Assembly (NCBI GenBank): GCA_946481495.1
Contig: CAMLNW010000132.1
Coordinates: 1 to 7,330, forward strand
DNA: 7,330 bases
Origin: an uncultured Actinomycetes bacterium
Lineage (GTDB): Bacteria; Actinomycetota; Thermoleophilia; Solirubrobacterales; Thermoleophilaceae
Direction: 5' to 3'
A model generated the notes under the pieces. The model was not told the DNA's origin. It worked only from the letters and a program-made list of their open reading frames with translations, and searched no databases. This document shows, piece after piece, positions 1 to 7,258 of this stretch (positions within the stretch are counted from its first letter, which is position 1; the number at the start of each line of letters is the position of its first letter). Position numbers and translations under genes: made by a program.

Positions 1-2831
1 TTGGCCCGCGCACGACCGACGATCGACCCCGCCGGACAATGATTCTCGAGATCGGGCTTGGTGCCGTCCTCGAACTCACACAACGCCTGCGCATTGTTCG
101 GATCCAACGCAAGGCTCTTCGGCAACCGCACCACAGCCTTCTCAATCCCAGCCTCCGAAACACCCTGCTGGGTGACCTGGGCGCGGATACCGGGATGGGT
201 GCCCGTGGTGACCTGGCGACGGCCGGTCAAAGTGAGGGCGAGCTTCGGCTCGAACGGCAGCGCCGAGCAGCTCGACATCTGGAACGGGTCGGTGAGATTG
301 GCTGTGGCTCCCTCTGTCGAGGTGAGGTCCGCGCCGACTTGCTTGGGGTCGCAGTCAGAGGGGTTGAGCATGAACCCGGACCGGTTGACCAACACGTTGA
401 CCTCTCGCACCCGCAGCGGGATGCCGTGATGGATGATCGGGAACGGATCCGAGATCGCGGTGACCTGAGCCGTCGCGCGGTCGACGTGGATCGCCTGGCG
501 GACGACGATCGGCGACAGCTCCATGTCGCCGCGGAACGGGCCGGCGACCGGACGGACCTTGACCGCCAACCCGTACTCGCCGCCCTTGTAGCCCTCGGTG
601 AGGAACAGCTCACCCTTCTGCTCCAACACGAACGGGTCGCCGGCGCCTGCCTTGGCGTCGACGATGCCGATCTTCGACGCGTCGGGACAGTCGCCGGCGC
701 CGGCCTGGGCGTTGGAGCAGAGAGGCACGTCCTTCACAGAGGCCAGGAGCCCCTTTGGCAACGTGGCGGTGAGGCCACGCAGCCACTGCTCGCCGTCCTG
801 GCGGGAGAACTTGAAGCTGAACGTTCCGCCGGCTCCGCGGGCTTGGCCGTCGGTGCTGCCGGAGTCGAAGTCCGGCGCGAACCGCTCTGCGCAATCGCCG
901 GCGATGTCGACGTCAGTGGTCTGATCGACGTCACCGGTGCCGCTCCATGGCGTCAGTGTCGTCTCGGTCGTCTTCTCGCCGCAGTCCTGGGGTGTGGCGA
1001 GCACACCACGATCACCGGCACGGAGCTTGACCTTCAGCGTGTCGAACGGCAGCCGCGGGTTGTTGTCGAAGGTCGCCGTCAGCTGGCCGGTCTGGGGGTC
1101 GGCGACCGTCGAGCCGGGCAGCTTGACGAGGATCCCGCGGTCGTCGTTGCGCACCACGATGAACAGCCGGAGCATCTCGCCGGAGGCCGGGTCGGTCGAC
1201 TTCGGCGTCGCGAGGTACATCTCTCCCAGCAGCTCCCGGTCGAGCAATGGCGAGACGACCTCTACGATCCCGAGCTTCGAAGCGTCCGGGCAAGCGGGCT
1301 CGTCGCTGTTGCCGATGCCGATCTGAGCGTCGGAGCAGCCCTGCAAGCCGGACGCGGCCGACGGGTTGACCGTTAGGCCCTGCGGCAGCTTGACGACGGT
1401 CTTCTTCAGATGCGAGGTGGCGATCCCGTCAGGGTCGAGCAGACCGTCCTGAGGGACCTCGAGGTCGACGTCGAGACCCGACGCCGCATCCGGTGCGGTC
1501 GTCGTCGGGGCGATCGTCACCGACGGCTCGAACGGCACCTGATCGCAGCCCGTGACCTCGGGCGCTACCGCGGTCGCTGTCTTCCAATCCGGATCGCTGA
1601 GATCCGGCAAGCCGGCCGAGTCCTTAGCACCTGGGTTCTGGTAGGAGGCGACATCGATCGACGTCACCGGCGGACCGCCGTCGCAACGCGTCGGATTGGT
1701 CATGAACGGCACCTTCAAGGCGCCTGGGTCACCCGGCGCCTTGCAACTCAGCGCCGCAGGCTGATAGGTGGCTGGCACGACGTTCACCCCGTAGGAGCAG
1801 AACTGGAAGTACTCCACCCCGAACAGGACCGGCGACTGCGGCGGCAACGGCGCCAACGCCGTGATCCCAAAATCACCAGGCCGCAGCTTCGGACGCAGAA
1901 CGACCGTCACCGGCGAGATCGAGCCCGGACGAAACGCGAACTCCGCCGGATACCCCTTCTCCGGGATCACCTTGTAGACCCCTGCCAGCTGATCGACGCC
2001 GCGGAAACCAGCAAGCTTCGCCCACACGCGACCGACCGCGAACCGTGCCGGACAGGTTCCCAACGTCACCTGCTCGACCAGACAGCCACCCGGCATGGCG
2101 GACGGGTTGGCAACGAAACCGAGCGGCAGGTTCACGGCCGCGTCGCGAACCTCCTCGGTCGGGCGATTCCTGCCGAACCCGCCACCGCCGGGAGCATCCG
2201 GGTCGAGGTAGGGCTGGACGGTGTGGGTGTTGAAGTCAAATGCCGTGTTGGCGCTGAACGGATGGCCGCCGGCCTGGGTGTAGTCGTCCCCAAGCGCGGC
2301 GTTGGCAGTCGCGACGAAGTTGCTCAGCCCGAACGTCAGCCGCGGGCCGAGGGTGAAGCTGTCCCCGACGAGAGAATGCAACGGTGTGCCACCGCCGAAC
2401 GCGGTGAACGTCGCGTTGACGATGTCAGGGGCGGTGTCGGGATCGAGATAGACCCCCACCGTGAGCGTGGGAAAATTCGCACCAGAGGCGACCGCGGTCG
2501 GGTTGGAGCAGACACGAGCTCCGACTACACACGTCCAGCCAGTACCTGACCCGTCGACGAGCATCGTCCCGTCCGGCAGGTCGATCAGGACGCTGGTCGG
2601 CCCGGATGTCGCGGCGTCCTCGGAGTTGGTAACCGTGACGGTGTAGGTGGCGTACTCATCACCGCGGTTGATCGTCGCGGGAGCGTGCGAGACGTCCATA
2701 CCGAACCCGGCGGCCTGCGCCGACGAGGCGAACGCCGCCGCGGCGATCAACAGCGCTACGCATGTCACCGTGAGCACCCGTGCTCTTGACACCAGCATCG
2801 CGACTGCCGCAAACCCCGTTGCGCTACCCAT
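1..2831 (-). CDS. Secreted DUF11-like repeat protein, 3' end beyond window
   Basis: The reading frame is open from 2831 to the left edge: 943 complete codons with no stop, which I checked codon by codon. The start ATG at 2831 is chosen because AGAGGTGAGG ends 8 nt before it and a Sec-type signal peptide follows (residues 1-40, ending ASSAQA). Residues about 45-128 look like a DUF11/TIGR01451-type beta domain: YTVTVTNSEDAATSGPTSV, then LPDGT, GWTCVV and VCSN. The rest is a beta-rich array with at least four spaced modules sharing 'LP-x-G-[LF] ... C ... CP-x-x-[SR]-x-[IVL]-G' (near residues 230, 475, 686 and 896), the last one cut by the edge. The paired Cys residues suggest disulfides in an exported protein. 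No enzyme motif is seen. The family is familiar from Solirubrobacterales genomes as large hypothetical exported proteins; a surface, adhesive or structural role is inference only. Alternative starts are GTG at 2837, or ATG at 2885, which overlaps the upstream stop by 4 nt. Confidence 0.9.
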   Translation of the reverse strand, partial: MGSATGFAAVAMLVSRARVLTVTCVALLIAAAAFASSAQAAGFGMDVSHAPATINRGDEYATYTVTVTNSEDAATSGPTSVLIDLPDGTMLVDGSGTGWTCVVGARVCSNPTAVASGANFPTLTVGVYLDPDTAPDIVNATFTAFGGGTPLHSLVGDSFTLGPRLTFGLSNFVATANAALGDDYTQAGGHPFSANTAFDFNTHTVQPYLDPDAPGGGGFGRNRPTEEVRDAAVNLPLGFVANPSAMPGGCLVEQVTLGTCPARFAVGRVWAKLAGFRGVDQLAGVYKVIPEKGYPAEFAFRPGSISPVTVVLRPKLRPGDFGITALAPLPPQSPVLFGVEYFQFCSYGVNVVPATYQPAALSCKAPGDPGALKVPFMTNPTRCDGGPPVTSIDVASYQNPGAKDSAGLPDLSDPDWKTATAVAPEVTGCDQVPFEPSVTIAPTTTAPDAASGLDVDLEVPQDGLLDPDGIATSHLKKTVVKLPQGLTVNPSAASGLQGCSDAQIGIGNSDEPACPDASKLGIVEVVSPLLDRELLGEMYLATPKSTDPASGEMLRLFIVVRNDDRGILVKLPGSTVADPQTGQLTATFDNNPRLPFDTLKVKLRAGDRGVLATPQDCGEKTTETTLTPWSGTGDVDQTTDVDIAGDCAERFAPDFDSGSTDGQARGAGGTFSFKFSRQDGEQWLRGLTATLPKGLLASVKDVPLCSNAQAGAGDCPDASKIGIVDAKAGAGDPFVLEQKGELFLTEGYKGGEYGLAVKVRPVAGPFRGDMELSPIVVRQAIHVDRATAQVTAISDPFPIIHHGIPLRVREVNVLVNRSGFMLNPSDCDPKQVGADLTSTEGATANLTDPFQMSSCSALPFEPKLALTLTGRRQVTTGTHPGIRAQVTQQGVSEAGIEKAVVRLPKSLALDPNNAQALCEFEDGTKPDLENHCPAGSIVGRARA
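12..146 (-). repeat. Cys module copy 4, near left edge
   Basis: Residues about 896-940 read EKAVVRLPKSLALDPNN, then ALCEFEDG, then HCPAGSIVGRARA. It keeps the LP-x-x-L, Cys and CP-x-x-S-I-x-G positions of the other copies. The window ends just after the module, so whether more copies follow cannot be seen. Confidence 0.7.
648..776 (-). repeat. Cys module copy 3 (protein-level repeat)
   Basis: Residues about 686-728 read LTATLPKGLLASVKDVPLC, then SNAQAGAGDCPDASKIGIV. The CPDASK-I-GIV core is nearly identical to copy 2. It is preceded by a ~150-residue stretch (FSFKFSRQDGEQ and related strands) that is not obviously repeated elsewhere in the visible part of the protein. Confidence 0.75.
1257..1409 (-). 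repeat. Cys module copy 2 (protein-level repeat)
   Basis: Residues about 475-525 read LKKTVVKLPQGLTVNPS, then GLQGCSDAQIG, then ACPDASKLGIVEVVSPLL. The block is followed by 'LLGEMYLATPKS', a beta segment typical after this module in related hypothetical proteins as I remember them. With copy 3 it shares CPDASK-[IL]-GIV identically, the strongest internal match in the gene. Confidence 0.75.
2028..2144 (-). repeat. Cys module copy 1 (protein-level repeat)
   Basis: Residues about 230-268 read as D-AAVNLPLGFVANPS, then CLVEQ and TCPARFAVGRV. This matches the other three copies in order and spacing: an amphipathic strand with LP-x-G-F, an NP pair, a Cys after roughly 10 residues, then a second Cys followed by Pro. 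It is the most diverged copy, with ARFAVG in place of ASKLG. It is separated from copy 2 by about 200 residues. Confidence 0.55.
2448..2699 (-). other. DUF11-like beta domain within the exported protein
   Basis: This covers residues about 45-128. The order of elements is that of a DUF11/conserved-repeat (TIGR01451) unit: a tyrosine-containing beta strand (YATYTVTVTN), a polar 'S-x-x-x-AATSGP' turn, 'V-L-I-D-LPDGT', 'GWTC' and a second Cys (VCSN), then a 'GANFPTLTVGVYLDP' strand. Such units form Ig-like folds in bacterial surface proteins. The assignment rests on pattern recognition alone, without a profile search. Confidence 0.6.
2712..2831 (-). other. Sec signal peptide of the downstream gene
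   Basis: Residues 1-40 from the ATG at 2831 contain a short Arg-containing stretch (SRARVL), a hydrophobic core (VALLIAAAAFA) and a small-residue cleavage motif, AQA followed by AGFG. Cleavage after residue 40 is predicted by eye. The n-region is rather long and already fairly hydrophobic (TGFAAVAMLV). The in-frame ATG at 2798 would give a more compact 29-residue signal, but no Shine-Dalgarno sequence precedes it. Either start implies export. Confidence 0.8.
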
Positions 2832-2839
2832 GCTCACAA

Positions 2840-2849
2840 CCTCACCTCT
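2840..2849 (-). promoter_or_regulatory. Strong Shine-Dalgarno sequence that decides the start at 2831
   Basis: On the minus strand AGAGGTGAGG lies 8 nt before ATG (2831) and also close before GTG (2837). It contains two overlapping GAGG-type cores, much better than anything before the ATG at 2885. It lies inside the short gap after the upstream stop codon, consistent with independent or reinitiating translation of the second gene in one mRNA. Confidence 0.75.
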
Positions 2850-2877
2850 AGTAATCGAGTTGTCGAAGTCGTTAGAG
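2846..2877 (-). promoter_or_regulatory. Possible weak hairpin overlapping the ribosome binding site
   Basis: On the minus strand CTCTA (2877-2873) can pair with TAGAG (2850-2846). An inner TCGA-CAAC-TCGA stem is possible between them. The 3' arm covers the first bases of the Shine-Dalgarno sequence. The stems are only 5 and 4 bp with unpaired bulges, so the structure may have no effect; the geometry is what would be expected if ribosomes finishing the upstream gene opened the site. Confidence 0.25.
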
Positions 2878-2881
2878 CGCC

Positions 2882-5800
2882 TCATGACGAGACTCCCGGC
2901 AGACGCACGGTCATAGATCGCGCTCGCGCACCGGCAGAGCGCACCTGGATCGTCAGCTTCATGCCACGACCAGCGGCGAGCTGGCGCCGCGCCGGCCGAT
3001 CGAGGCGCAGCCGCACCGTCACCCGCCCACCGCCGTCCATCAGGACCGACCCACGAGCGACCTGGCGGACCCGTTTACCGACCCGGCCCCTCGCGACGAC
3101 GCGAACCTCGCCCGCGCCGCTCGCGCGGACCGAGACCGCGAGCCTGCCCGTCCGGGCCGCCCTGCGACGCTGCGACGAAGAAAGCGCACCCAACGAGAGC
3201 GCCTTGCGCTCACCGGAGTCCGCGTTCCCACCACCCGACACGGTCCGCGACGGCGAACCCGCGACCGGCAACGCGGCCGGCCCAAGGCAAGAGCCCGACA
3301 ACGCCCCACACGAGGCCGGAGGCGCGACCAGCGGACTGCCCCCGTCGACACGCGCAGCGTAGAAGTCGTAGCCACCGTTGTTGGTATCTCGTGCGACGAG
3401 CGTCGCACGAGTCTGGAAGAAGATACTGTTCCCATCAGCGCTGATCGCGGGACCACCGACACCGTTCTGGAAGTCGGTTCCGCCCGCTCCGACGACGCCG
3501 CGATCACCGGTCGCGCCCGAGACCAACGTCAAGGCTCCGTCGCGCCACAGATAGACATCGGTGACGACGTTGGTGTCCTCCGCGGCCAATGGCTCGCGTG
3601 AGGTGAACACGATCGCCGAGCCGTCCTCGCTGGCGATCCGTCGCTCCTGCACGCTGTCGGCGTTGGCGACGTTGATCTGCTGTCCGTAGATCGCGACCGG
3701 GATCGCCTGGTCGCCGCTACATGACAGGCAAGCTAGCTGCCCGGTCTGGTCGTCGTAGCGGTACAGGTCGTCGACGAAGTCCTGATCCTCGGCTAGCAAC
3801 CGGGCTACCGATACGAACACCAGGAAGCGACCATCGCCGTCCACACGGCTACCGTCCAGGTCGGTGTCATAGAACGGCAGCGCGTACACCGGCCGGCCCT
3901 TGTCAGCGGACCCGCTGACCTTGCTCCAGAGGTCGGAGTCGGGATCGCCGAACTGTAAAGACCCGATGAACCCGATCCGGCCGTTGGGATGCGCGGCGTC
4001 GCGCTCGAACACATAGAGGTTGTTGAACCCCGCCAGTGCTTGCGGTGTCAGTTGCCCAGTTGCGGCGAAGTACACCCGCGAGCCATCCATCGAAACATCC
4101 GAGACGCCGAGGACACCGGCACCCGATCCGATAGTTGGGTGGCCGGTGGTCACCTGACCGGCCGAGACCTGCACCAAGTTCGGCTCACCAGCCGGGGGTG
4201 AGGAGTCATAGAGGTAGAGGTCGTTGGTCGTATCGGTATCGGAGTTGGTCAACTGCCGCGGGCTGGTGAAGAACACCTTCGACCCATCGGCAGACGCCGC
4301 CCAATAGAAATCATCGCCACCGACAGTGCTGCACGCACCACCCGGATCGGACGCCGTCCGGGTGCACTGCGACGCCGACACAGCCACCGTCGTCGAGTCG
4401 ACACGCTTGAAGATCCGCACACCGGCACCGGTGTCACAGCTCCCCGCGGCCGACGCCCCCGCACGAGCGCTGAAATACACCACCGACCCATCAGACGACA
4501 CCGCCCTGGTCATTGAACGCCCGGCGTTGACGTCTCCCTCCGAGCCAAGCCGCGCGCCGCAAGCACCACCGATCACCGCATCGTTGACGCCGCGATTGAC
4601 GATGCTCAACGATGGGCTCGCGGTACCGGCACCAGCAACCTCATACAGATTCGAGTACCTGGGGCCGTCTGCGCGAACGAGCGGCTCCTCTGGGAAAAGG
4701 GTGGAACCAGCGGTAGCAGAGTCGTTGCTGGCCTCGAACACGAACGTCGAGAGGTCCGCCGAGCCGCCGCGCATCTCGTACGTCCCGAGCGGGCCGACGA
4801 AGTCGAGCGGGGCGATCTTCGGCGATGCGGGGGTCAGGCTTCCGTCGAGGTTGCGGAAGACCCACTGCGCCTCGCCGCGTACCTGCTCCGCAACCGACTG
4901 CCCCGTCCACAGCCGCTTGGTGAGCTGCGAGTCGCCCGCACCCCTGAGACCTGTGGAGTGGGCGGGGTCGGGGCCCATCGGCGTCGTCGTCCAGCCTGTC
5001 GGGCCGCGCTGTGCGATGTTGGGGTTGGTGATGTAGGGCGAGCTCTGCTGGTCGCCGAACGCCGGCGCTATGAACATCGCCCGGTTGCCGTCATCAGAGA
5101 TCGTCAACCGTCCAGGGATCAACCCGACACCGTAGCCGTCGCCGTCGCTGACCAGCTCGTAGAAGCGGTCGCCGGCCTGTGGCGCGGCGACGATCCGGTC
5201 GTCACCGATGGTCGTGCCTTCCACATTGGTCGCGACGAGCCGGTAGTGGTAGGGCGTCGACGGATCGAGTTCGAAAGCCGACGCGAGCGCCTCGACCGAC
5301 GCGCTGCCATGCCCGGCCTCCACCGGGGCCGCCGGCACGCTCGCCGCCGTCTGATAGCCGGTCGCGTCGAAGTCCGCCTGGCTGACGTACTCGAAGCGGT
5401 ACGTCGTCCGAACGCCTTGCGGATTGACATCGCCGTTGAACGTCAGGCTCGGACCGCTGGCCGGCGGTCCGCTCCATACCGCCGTGCCGGTGACCGCGAC
5501 CGGCGGCGCCACATGAGTGGTGAACGATCCCGCCGCCGACGTCACGACTGTGCCCTTGTACGGAGTCGACGCCACCAACCGGTACTGATACGTCGTGTCC
5601 AGAGCGAGGTCGGTGATCTTGCGCGACACCTCACATGTCGCGGGATTGCCAACCGGACAACCGGCTGGATCGCCGGCACCGGACCCGTTGCCAATGTTCA
5701 CATCGGTCTCCGGCGCCTTGACCCAATCGACCCCGTTGTCGGAATACTCGAAGTGATACGAAGTGCTCAACGGGATCGCCGCTGGCGTGACGGTGGCCTT

Positions 5801-7258
5801 CAACGTCGCCGATGTAGCAGCAACATCACTGACCGACACCGTCGCGGTCAACCCCGTGATCTCATCGACTCGAAAGACCCGCGGACGCGTGATGTTGCCG
5901 TTTCTGGTGACGGCATAGAGCGGCGGACCGGTAGGACTGGCGGCCAGACCCTGCACGTCCTCGATGAAGAACCCACCGACCTGCCCAGTGTTGGCGAGCA
6001 TCGTCTCGACGATCGCGCCGGTACCGGAGTTCGCGGTCGGGTCGACCTTGACCAGTCGAGTCTGCGACCTCTCGATAGTTGTGCCATTTGCCTCGATGAC
6101 CACCGGCGGGGTTCCCGTCCCGAGCGGGAAGCGCTTGACGACATAGACGTTGCCGGTGGCGTCCACGGCAATATCGCTCGGGAAATCGAGAAGGGCTCCT
6201 AGGCCGCTGCCGATGGTCCCGCTGAGCTCGGCTGCGTCGAAAGTACCTTGTGGGGTGACGGTATTCGAGGGTAGGGTGAACTTTTGGACGCGGAAGCCGC
6301 TGGTGGCGACGGGAGGGATCGCGCCGTTGTTGGTGCCACTCGCCTCGACGGTGTAGACGTTGCCCGCCGGGTCCTCTGCGATCCTCGTCGGCGTGCCGGA
6401 CGCGAACTGGCCGGCACCGAAGCCATCGGCGCCAACCTTGCAGATGTCGAAGGCCTGCGCGTTGCAAACCTCGAACGCGGTACCGGTGTTTCCAGGTCCG
6501 GCGGCGGTGACGTCCCAGCCGAACGCGCGAACGAACGCGCCACCACGGGTGTACTCCTGAACACGGTTGTTGCCCGCGTCGGTGACCAAAACATTCCCGG
6601 CGTTCGGCGCGCCGGCAGGCGCGACCGCCGGGAAGCCCTGTGCGGTCAACGCCCCAGCGGTCGCGCCAGCGACACCCGCCTTGCAAGTCGCCGCGGCGGT
6701 GCAGACCTCAAAGCCCGACGAGCCGGTCTGGGTGCTGGTCACGGTCGCGCTGGCAGCGCCGCCGGACAGCGGCGTCGTGCCATTGGCGGTGGCGATCAGC
6801 GGCTGCGGCGCGTTGCCGCGCGCGCCGGTGAACGCGACCGAGTACGGCATCGCGGCGCCGGTGACCGTCACGTTGCCCGCGCCGATCGAGCTGAGGCCCT
6901 CGAGCGCTGCCTGGACCTGCCCGGCGGTCGCGTCGAAGGCGACGTCGCCAGTCGTCTGGCCCTGAAAGGACAGCCGATACTGGCCCGCGGTCGCGTCGAC
7001 GGCCAGCGACTGGATCGCCGGCTGGGCCGGCGCGTTCTCCCCGCCGGCACCGAACACGACGTCCTGGCCGAAAGCGCGGATGAACGTGCCGTCAGCGGTG
7101 AACACCTGGACGCGGTTGAAGCCAGCGTCGCTGACATAGACATTGCCCGTCGCCTGATCGACCGCGATTCCGGCGGGGCTCGATCCGCTGGATTCGATGT
7201 CGCGCTTCACGCTCCTGCCGGAATGGATTCCGGATCTGCGCCGCATGCGGTTGACCAT
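2882..7258 (-). CDS. Giant NHL / FN3 / PD40 double-propeller protein, 1458 aa
   Basis: No catalytic motif is seen; the architecture is that of an extracellular binding or structural protein. Domains by residue: about 25-465, an NHL-type propeller region with blades such as SPAGIAVDQATGNVYVSD..NRVQVF, GNVLVTDAGNNRVQEY and FPSDIAVDATGNVYVV, interrupted at 84-182 by a beta-rich insert; 470-580 and 583-693, two FN3-like domains with the 'Y-x-F-E-Y' and 'T-x-Y-x-Y-R-L-V-A' strand pairs; about 697-1305, PD40/TolB-like repeats (SSDGSVVYF, SADGSKVFF, SMDGSRVYF, GDGRFLVF, SEDGSAIVF, SADGNSIFF) with acidic D-x-D/N loops before [DN]-[LV]-Y; 1306-1350, a Cys/Pro/Gly linker (SCGALSGSC); 1350-1458, an Arg-rich beta domain without a membrane anchor or sorting motif. 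Starts possible in this frame are ATG 7258 (weak AGGG, 4 nt away) or ATG 7246; a TAG stop lies at 7285-7283. No signal peptide is visible, which is odd for this class. It ends with TGA at 2884-2882, 50 nt before the next start. The reading frame is near certain; the N-terminus is not. Confidence 0.92.
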   Translation of the reverse strand: MVNRMRRRSGIHSGRSVKRDIESSGSSPAGIAVDQATGNVYVSDAGFNRVQVFTADGTFIRAFGQDVVFGAGGENAPAQPAIQSLAVDATAGQYRLSFQGQTTGDVAFDATAGQVQAALEGLSSIGAGNVTVTGAAMPYSVAFTGARGNAPQPLIATANGTTPLSGGAASATVTSTQTGSSGFEVCTAAATCKAGVAGATAGALTAQGFPAVAPAGAPNAGNVLVTDAGNNRVQEYTRGGAFVRAFGWDVTAAGPGNTGTAFEVCNAQAFDICKVGADGFGAGQFASGTPTRIAEDPAGNVYTVEASGTNNGAIPPVATSGFRVQKFTLPSNTVTPQGTFDAAELSGTIGSGLGALLDFPSDIAVDATGNVYVVKRFPLGTGTPPVVIEANGTTIERSQTRLVKVDPTANSGTGAIVETMLANTGQVGGFFIEDVQGLAASPTGPPLYAVTRNGNITRPRVFRVDEITGLTATVSVSDVAATSATLKATVTPAAIPLSTSYHFEYSDNGVDWVKAPETDVNIGNGSGAGDPAGCPVGNPATCEVSRKITDLALDTTYQYRLVASTPYKGTVVTSAAGSFTTHVAPPVAVTGTAVWSGPPASGPSLTFNGDVNPQGVRTTYRFEYVSQADFDATGYQTAASVPAAPVEAGHGSASVEALASAFELDPSTPYHYRLVATNVEGTTIGDDRIVAAPQAGDRFYELVSDGDGYGVGLIPGRLTISDDGNRAMFIAPAFGDQQSSPYITNPNIAQRGPTGWTTTPMGPDPAHSTGLRGAGDSQLTKRLWTGQSVAEQVRGEAQWVFRNLDGSLTPASPKIAPLDFVGPLGTYEMRGGSADLSTFVFEASNDSATAGSTLFPEEPLVRADGPRYSNLYEVAGAGTASPSLSIVNRGVNDAVIGGACGARLGSEGDVNAGRSMTRAVSSDGSVVYFSARAGASAAGSCDTGAGVRIFKRVDSTTVAVSASQCTRTASDPGGACSTVGGDDFYWAASADGSKVFFTSPRQLTNSDTDTTNDLYLYDSSPPAGEPNLVQVSAGQVTTGHPTIGSGAGVLGVSDVSMDGSRVYFAATGQLTPQALAGFNNLYVFERDAAHPNGRIGFIGSLQFGDPDSDLWSKVSGSADKGRPVYALPFYDTDLDGSRVDGDGRFLVFVSVARLLAEDQDFVDDLYRYDDQTGQLACLSCSGDQAIPVAIYGQQINVANADSVQERRIASEDGSAIVFTSREPLAAEDTNVVTDVYLWRDGALTLVSGATGDRGVVGAGGTDFQNGVGGPAISADGNSIFFQTRATLVARDTNNGGYDFYAARVDGGSPLVAPPASCGALSGSCLGPAALPVAGSPSRTVSGGGNADSGERKALSLGALSSSQRRRAARTGRLAVSVRASGAGEVRVVARGRVGKRVRQVARGSVLMDGGGRVTVRLRLDRPARRQLAAGRGMKLTIQVRSAGARARSMTVRLPGVSS
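2885..3211 (-). other. Arg-rich C-terminal beta domain
   Basis: Residues about 1350-1458 are strongly basic and alternate hydrophobic strands with Arg: RLAVSVRASGAGEVRVVARG, then RVTVRLRLDRPARRQLAAG, then LTIQVRSAGARARSMTVRLPG. I recognise this type of ending from large exported proteins of Solirubrobacterales, where it often closes an otherwise variable protein. No transmembrane helix, LPxTG-like motif or SLH repeat is present. Attachment to an anionic envelope polymer is possible but is pure inference. Confidence 0.5.
3343..5170 (-). other. PD40/TolB-like second beta-propeller region
   Basis: Residues about 697-1305 hold repeats of '[SA]-x-D-G-[SN]-x-[VI]-x-F', at about residues 720, 921, 989, 1056, 1140, 1210 and 1273. 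From the third repeat on, four are followed by an acidic loop and an [DN]-[LV]-Y or D-F-Y strand (DTDTTNDLYLYD, EDQDFVDDLYRYD, EDTNVVTDVYLWRD, RDTNNGGYDFY). A C-x-x-C (CLSC, residues 1177-1180) follows one of these. The spacing between the first and second repeats is large, with room for one or two degenerate blades. Confidence 0.65.
5179..5851 (-). other. Two tandem fibronectin-III-like domains
   Basis: Residues about 470-580 and 583-693. The first has ATSATLKATVTPAAIPLSTSY, HFEYS and TTYQYRLVAS; the second has SLTFNGDVNPQGVRTTY, RFEYVS and TPYHYRLVATN. The shared pattern is a B-strand with 'x-V-x-P', a 'Y-x-F-E-Y' C-strand, and a 'T-x-Y-x-Y-R-L-V-A' F-strand. They link the two propellers. 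The first contains a Cys pair (residues 534 and 542) in the loop before its F-strand. Confidence 0.6.
6713..7009 (-). other. ~100-aa beta-rich domain inserted in an NHL blade
   Basis: This covers residues about 84-182: QYRLSFQGQTTGDVAFDATA, then QVQAALEGLSSIGAGNVTVTG, then PYSVAFTGARGN, ending in an A/T/S-rich strand (ATVTSTQTG). The order 'L-x-F-x-G-Q-T-T, A-T-A-x-Q-V-Q-A-A-L-E, G-N-V-x-V-T-G, P-Y-x-V-x-F-x-G' is that of a beta-strand repeat found in varied large secreted bacterial proteins. It sits between AFGQDV and FEVC. In the next blade the equivalent elements (AFGWDV and FEVC, residues 245-265) are only about 10 residues apart, which shows it is an insertion. Function unknown. Confidence 0.65.

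Noticed and set aside
39..2549. Long plus-strand reading frames (39-1376 and 1410-2549)
   Set aside because: They lie opposite the exported DUF11-like gene. Their products are Arg/Asp/Gly-rich low-complexity translations with no domain or signal, as expected from GC-rich codon bias on the other strand.
2461..2916. Two adjacent small plus-strand frames (2461-2646, 2647-2916) across the gene junction
   Set aside because: They mirror the signal peptide and DUF11-like region of the minus-strand gene, have no convincing ribosome binding site, and the Ala/Thr-rich product follows from the antisense codons.
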